A stretch of 64,000 nucleotides of DNA, taken from positions 61,489,247 through 61,553,246 of the forward strand of contig NC_088784.1 in assembly GCF_958450345.1 (NCBI RefSeq), given 5' to 3'. This stretch comes from Calliphora vicina. Taxonomy: Eukaryota > Arthropoda > Insecta > Diptera > Calliphoridae. Positions 58,741 to 64,000 of this stretch are shown one piece after another. The notes below the pieces were generated by a model. That model was not told the DNA's origin and searched no databases. It was given only the letters and a program-made list of their open reading frames with translations. The position numbers and the translations under genes are program-made. Positions within the stretch are counted from its first letter, which is position 1; each line of letters opens with the position of its first letter.

Positions 58741-61640
58741 TCGACCACATGTTCTAAAATCCCAAAGCTGAGATCAGAAAACGGGATTTGAATTGGGATT
58801 TTTGCTCCCATTTTTAGGAATTGCGGGAATTCCCTTTGATCTTTTGACAAGTTTCTTTACATTTTGTTATTTAGAATTACAATTAAAGAAAAACGTTGAA
58901 AATTTCATTGAGTTAATAAATACAGATTTTATTACATATTTATTGAGATTCTAAAACTAAAATTTGTATCAAGATTTTAATGGGATTGCAAATATTAGGA
59001 ACAATTTGATCCACATTTATTCCGAGCTATATTATTTTGTTTAGATAAGTTAATTTTTGGTCTTACAAAAAAATTTTCAAGTCAATATCTCAATAAGATT
59101 CAAACATCTGCCACTTTTAAACTACGTCCTTCAAAAATATTTCACTTTTTCATACTAAAATATTTGTATAAATTTTCTTAATATTTTATTCAACACAAGT
59201 CATTAGTTCTGACACAGTCACAGTCAAACACACGTAAGTTTAACTGGAAAACGGAACTTTAGTGGTTCGACACAGCATATTGGTATAGAATAAAAATAAA
59301 TGTGTAACTTCTAAACCGTAAGTCCAATTTGAATGAAGTTTCACGTGCATAAAGAGGAAGAACTGTCGAGTTTAAGTTTTGAACTTGGACCCCATAGGCC
59401 CACCAGGGGCGGAACCAAGGGTCCTCTAAGTAGGACACCTCGGATATGTTACATTTTTATAACGATCCTATCTCTTCGTTTGTGCAAAGACTCTCCTCAT
59501 CGATCACTCCAAAAAACCTCGTCGTAGCTATCAATTATCTCTCCCTACTCCAGTTTTTTGATAACAGCGGATCCAAATATTTCCCGATTTTCTTCAATTT
59601 ATCTTTATTGGAGTGTCAACACATGTATGTGTTAAATAGAAAAAAGAATTGTTTAAAAATATAAGTCTAAAGTTATATGTATTCGAATTAAAAAAATTCA
59701 AAAAGGCGATTTTCGCTAATTTTTTGGGAAAAGAGTAATTTTTTCTTCTTAAAAAAATGCCTAAGAGGATGTATAAGGAATTTAAACTTTTTGAAAAGCT
59801 AAATTTTCATCAAATATTTTAAATGAAAAAAAAACATTAAAATTATTGACACCGAGGGGACCAGGTCCATTTACAAAACATATATTTTTTATGTAAAATT
59901 CAACTTTAGGGCAAAAATTCTCAAATCACATATTCGATATCAAAATACGGTAACCGAGATTAGATGGCCCAATATATTTTTAATTATTTTGTAAAGGGTT
60001 TCGATAACCCCGACCCTGGATATTATAGCCAACAAAAAAAACTAAAAATTCCCATTTTTGGAATTTGTCAATTTTAAATAGAAAATTCTGCATAACTGTA
60101 AAATTTCACTAAAAACTATTCATAAATAAAAATTTAAAATCAATTTGAAGAATTTGTATCTATGCAATATATTCAATAAAAACCATTTTTTTGTCATATT
60201 TTTCAAAAAAGTATTCCATGAATTTTTTAATTGTCAAAATTTATATACATTTTTGAAAAGTATAAAAAATCTTCTATCCATTGATATATAATATGTCTCC
60301 CATAATTGTTTTTACGTGGAAAATTAATTAGGGAAAACTTAACAACTCGCAGAGAATTTACCTACATAACAGAATTTTTATGAATGTAAATAACAGTGAT
60401 AGGTAAATTTTAAAATTAATCTCTATTTCCGGGGAAAAGAAAAATTCTAAAACATATATACGTTTGTATAAACAAAAGCTTTTTAGAATGACAATGGAAC
60501 TCAAACATTTTCAAAGCTTATACATACATTTTTAATATTTGTTTACACATTTATTCGCACATGCTAATAAAATTAAATTTTATTAAGATCTTAGGCGTAT
60601 GATTAATATCTGTTTGTAATTAAATATAAATCAAGCATACTTTAAGTAGTACGGATTAGATTTATTTATCCCTTAATTAAATTTTCAATAAATTCAATAA
60701 ATTTTCATATTTAAAGGTACATTAATCCATTAAATAAACATGTTATGTTAATTAGTAACAAAAAGTTATTAAAAAACGACAGACAAAATGCAAATAAAAT
60801 CAGATGACTTGTTGTCCAGTAAACCCACAAACCTTTTAACCACAATCTTACTAATTAGCAACATTTGAAGATATTGTGGTTAAAATATAAATGATGTTTA
60901 AAAGTAAAATCACACAACCCCAATAAAATTTCATTAAAAGAAAAACACACACATATCTATTTAAAATCAAAAACACAAAAATAACTCAGTTGTTTATTTT
61001 ACAAAATTTAAACTGCAAACAAATTGTTAATGTCACTAGACAAAACTCAGTTAAACCACACCAAAGTCAAACTGTGCCAGAAACAAGGGAAATAAATACG
61101 ACTATAAATTACAATGGACTTTGTAAATTATGTATGTATGTGTTTTACACACATACACACTCTTACATATGTGTGAAGAAATACACACTAACACTCTCAC
61201 TTACAGTAATACCCACAAAGACATTATTTATGTATGTGTAGCTGTAAAAGTGTGAGTAGGAGTTAAAAGGAAATTAGAAAGAAAACTGGAAAGAATAAAT
61301 AAATGAATGAATGAATGAATGAAAGCGACCATATGAGTAAAAGGAAAAGTAAAGTAAATTATAGCAACGTAAAACAACTCACTAATTTTATTTAGTGACT
61401 TATTAGACAAATTAAATGGGAAAAAAATGGAAATTAAATTAACTTGACAACAACAAGAACTGCAATATATAAAACAGTTCATATGAATCTTTGGTTCCTT
61501 ATCTTTAGGAAATATTGTGAAAAAAATCATATTAAACTGGTGTGTGTATGTATTTATTTACTTAATGTATCTGTCATTGTATGTATGTGTAAATATTCTC
61601 TTCAACACAGATACATAGAGATCAATTTATTAATATGTAT
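58741..61640. other. AT-rich stretch with a tetranucleotide repeat
   Basis: An (ATGA)n run lies at 61298-61325. No gene, RNA gene or defined repeat is otherwise recognised. The frames at 59333-59664, 60990-61241 and 61228-61761 show no domain. Confidence 0.4.
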
Positions 61641-62027
61641 GAGGATTTCATGTCAAGTGAACCAAGTTTTGAAATCCGATGATGCACCAAGGTTAGTTCT
61701 ATTGGAAAGTAATTCAGATACAATTTTTCAACAAGATCGGTCGATAAACTCTCTGAGTTAGAGGGGGTCAAAATTTAATCTTATTACCTACTGTTCTTAG
61801 CAAAATGTGTCCCAAATAGTTTAGATAGCTATTTCATAAATTTTTCTCAAAAGAAAGCTTAGCTATTTTCCTTTGAAGACCATTTTGGTCGCATAGTGGG
61901 ATGCGAGTGGGTATCTATCAAAATAAATATTTTGTAACTCAAGATATACAATTTTTATTTTTTTTGGCAAAATCAAAAACTTTTTTTTTAAATGGGCCCT
62001 TTCTTATTTTTTTTTTTTTTGCTCTAA

Positions 62028-63274
62028 TGCAGTTTATTTTTCCTGCTAAGGTATGACTCAGTCTATCCAGGTTCGATTCAGAGGTCTGCTTCCTTTGAAA
62101 TAAAAAAAACCGAATATTTTTGGATGTTATATAAAAATATTCAAAACAAAGCTTTTATTAACGAAACCTTATTATCTACTTATTAAATACTTAAATCTAC
62201 GAAGTTATTCAGCAATTCAAATTCGTTGAAACGATGAAACGTAGTAGCGGCGGGTCGGTAGAAGCTTATACGATGATGAAACGGCGGAGTCGGTACACAA
62301 GGTGAGTGGTGAAGCGATGATGGAAAACGGTTGATCCTCGGCTTAGTGAAAAGAGAAAACAAACGAGAGTTTGTAGTGAAATATTACAAATAGTTCGGGT
62401 CGTTTAGCAGTCTAGTATCTACAGTCGGCTAAACTACAACGAAATCAAGAAGAATTCGGGAGTTCTTGAATTCGACTACGAATGCAAAAATACGATTGTA
62501 AGAAGAATTCGGGAGTTCTTACGATCGGCTAAAAACTGCAACGAAGTCAAGAATAATTCGGAAGTTCCTGAATTCGGCTACGGATGCAAAAATACGATTG
62601 TAAGAAGAATTCGGGAGTTCTTACGATCGACTAACTACAACTAATTCGGCTACTGATGCAAAAATACGATTGTAAGAAGAATTCGGGAGTTCTTACGATC
62701 GGCTAAAAACTACAACGAAGTCAAGAAGAATTCGGAAGTTCTTGAATTCGGCTACGGATGCAAAAATACGATTGTAAGAATAATTCGGGAGTTCTTACGA
62801 TCGGCTAACTACAGCTAATTCGGCTACGGTAATTCTATACTACGGTTAGTAAGAATGTAAGAAAAATTCGGGAGTTCTCACATTCGGCAAACTACAAGAG
62901 CAGGTATCGGGCAATAACAGCTCTCCTCTTTACCATAAAACTCTGACTACTTATCTAAAAATAAAAATAAACTACTTGGGAATTATATCAACTCACATCA
63001 ACCTGTAACTACTTAAGTAACAATAAAATAAACTGTATAAGAGTTATGACGCACAATCTGTATAAAACCAGTTTGTACGTATTACTTTCAGCTAGTGCGT
63101 GCGTGTGCGTGTTTGTGTTCTATTATTACCCAGCAGTTTGAAAAGTGTCAATTGGAAACCTTTCACTGGTTATACTGCTACTTATACAACAAATTAATTC
63201 GACATAGCAGAACTACGAGTATTTTTATTGTTACCTATTATTATATATATATATGTTTGTAACGACACGTTACA
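62028..63274 (-). mobile_element. Possible LTR-like insertion containing a minisatellite
   Basis: On the minus strand the insert would start TGTAACGTGTCGTTACAAAC and end AAATAAACTGCA, i.e. TG..CA, with AATAAA signals near the far end (about 62150). This resembles a 1.25 kb LTR. However, no matching target duplication was seen and no internal retrotransposon region is present. The alternative is that it is simply unrelated repeat DNA. Confidence 0.35.
62440..62900. repeat. Minisatellite with alternating 102- and 72-bp units
   Basis: The word ATGCAAAAATACGATTGTAAG starts units at 62482, 62584, 62656 and 62758, giving spacings 102, 72, 102 and then a 72-type unit. Each unit has GTAAGAA..GAATTCGGGAG..TTCTTAC, which is self-complementary. 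Long units add TCAAGAA..TTCTTGA, a second hairpin. Flanking half-units extend to about 62440 and 62900. Locally the GC content is higher than in the surroundings. No frame stays open. Confidence 0.88.
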
Positions 63275-63350
63275 AGATTCGTGCTAATTTCATCCCGATC
63301 GGAAAGTTAAATAGTTGGTTCACTTGACATGAAATCCCCCATATACAGAA

Positions 63351-63819
63351 GTTGTCCATATTCACATCTAACTAGAGAGTTTAGTTTGTTAAAAACATAA
63401 CGTTTTCAAAAAATTATTTATTAAGGAATAAAATGTCCTGTTTTACATAATTTTTATATTTTTCCAAAATGTATAAACGCCGCTAGTTTTGTAACTGGTT
63501 GTTTAAGAATATAACCCTTTTTATGAATGAGACCTGTCACTTTAACATGGTTTTGGCGTCGGAGATGGCAAATGGTCAAATTTCAGATATTCTCTGGCAG
63601 CTCCAGGATCAAAATCATTAATAGTGCAAGGCAACAAAACCGAAAAAATTTTAAAGGCTTTTTAAAACACTACACGATTTTGATATTTTGGGGTTCCAAT
63701 AGTGCAAATATGGTCCAAATTTAAAATTCTATGGAGTGCTTTATTTTTAAAAAAAAACTTAAGTAAAATTATAAATTTTTTCTCAACACTAACTACTCAA
63801 ATGTATGTATATCAAACAA
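63351..63819. other. AT-rich stretch, nothing recognised
   Basis: The frame at 63527-63724 has no domain I recognise. No repeat was defined. Confidence 0.35.
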
Positions 63820-64000
63820 AAACTAAAATTTTGTGAAAATGAGCGAATTCAATTATAAAATTGTAAAAAAAATCGAAAAAAAATTAATTGATTTTTATGA
63901 TTATGGCTGTGCGATAGATCAATAAATCTGAACAGTCTTTGCCGTTTTCCATTTTTCATGATTTTTTTAAAACAAAAAAATTTACATAATTAATATTTTG
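63820..64000 (+). repeat. Dispersed repeat Z, copy 3, cut by the window end
   Basis: AATTTTGTGAAAATGAGCGAATTC, ATTTTTATGATTATGGCTGTGCGAT and TGCCGTTTTCCATTTTTCATG match the two copies at 43260 and 43625. The repeat continues past the window. Confidence 0.7.

Larger units (their letters stand above)
61641..63350. mobile_element. Element S, copy 2, with a large insert
   Basis: The left end is GAGGATTTCATGTCAAGTGAACC. The right end, in reverse complement, is GGGGGATTTCATGTCAAGTGAACC, then CCGATCGGGATGAAATT. The left part aligns with 21492-22470 and preserves the unoccupied site of the 21865 MITE near 61890. From about 62028 to 63274 the sequence no longer matches and looks like a separate insertion. 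Confidence 0.65.

Noticed and set aside
61444..61761. 105-codon frame
   Set aside because: Its second half lies in the left end of element S and the first half is unremarkable intron.
62440..62900. CRISPR-like repeats at the 62 kb minisatellite
   Set aside because: The intervals are themselves repeated and the host is a fly. It is an ordinary minisatellite with higher-order structure.

Overview
This window is AT-rich, intron-like nuclear DNA of an animal. The interspersed-repeat style (GTCY microsatellite-bearing repeats of the DINE-1/mini-me kind, mariner and Tc1 fossils, long hAT-type foldbacks) and one recognisable exon point to a higher dipteran, most likely a calyptrate fly such as a blow fly. 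That placement is inference. Nothing prokaryotic is present: no operons, no CRISPR, no rRNA or tRNA genes that I could see.

The only host protein-coding sequence I can support is one large internal exon on the + strand at 30437-31843. It is phase 0 at both ends. It encodes a Cys-containing start, a long Asn/Gln-rich low-complexity segment and then a conserved Cys-rich segment that I read as the fly NLF-1/FAM155 (NALF) family, the auxiliary subunit of the NALCN sodium-leak channel. I found no companion exon, so the flanking introns appear to be at least about 30 kb (left) and 32 kb (right), or contain exons too short to see. On that reading nearly all the window is intron.

The rest is a mosaic of transposable-element remnants, many nested. 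0-9 kb: DINE-like copies, an AATT-rich palindromic block, a short inverted-repeat element, and a degenerate satellite-like array split by a DINE-like copy. 9-15 kb: a 2.1 kb near-perfect foldback with 8-bp flanking duplication and a truncated second copy whose loop is inverted. 17-24 kb: ACCGGTT-rich element, three transposase fossils (two different Tc1/mariner types and a mariner), and two PIF/Harbinger-type MITEs. 25-30 kb: a hAT-type element with perfect 8-bp duplication and a nested repeat, an 820-bp inverted-repeat element, and a head-to-head pair of DINE-like repeats just upstream of the exon. 35-38 kb: a mariner fossil broken by a second 2.1 kb foldback and by a MITE with P-element-like ends. 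39-47 kb: further MITEs and tandem repeats. 48-56 kb: two copies of an unrecognised transposon, one carrying a piggyBac-type MITE and the other preserving the empty site, plus a solo LTR. 58-64 kb: more inverted-repeat elements and an alternating 102/72-bp minisatellite.

I see no convincing new biochemical system. The most valuable observations are the NLF-1-like exon in giant introns, the kilobase hairpins that would fold if the intron is transcribed, and several insertions dated or polarised by paralogous empty sites.
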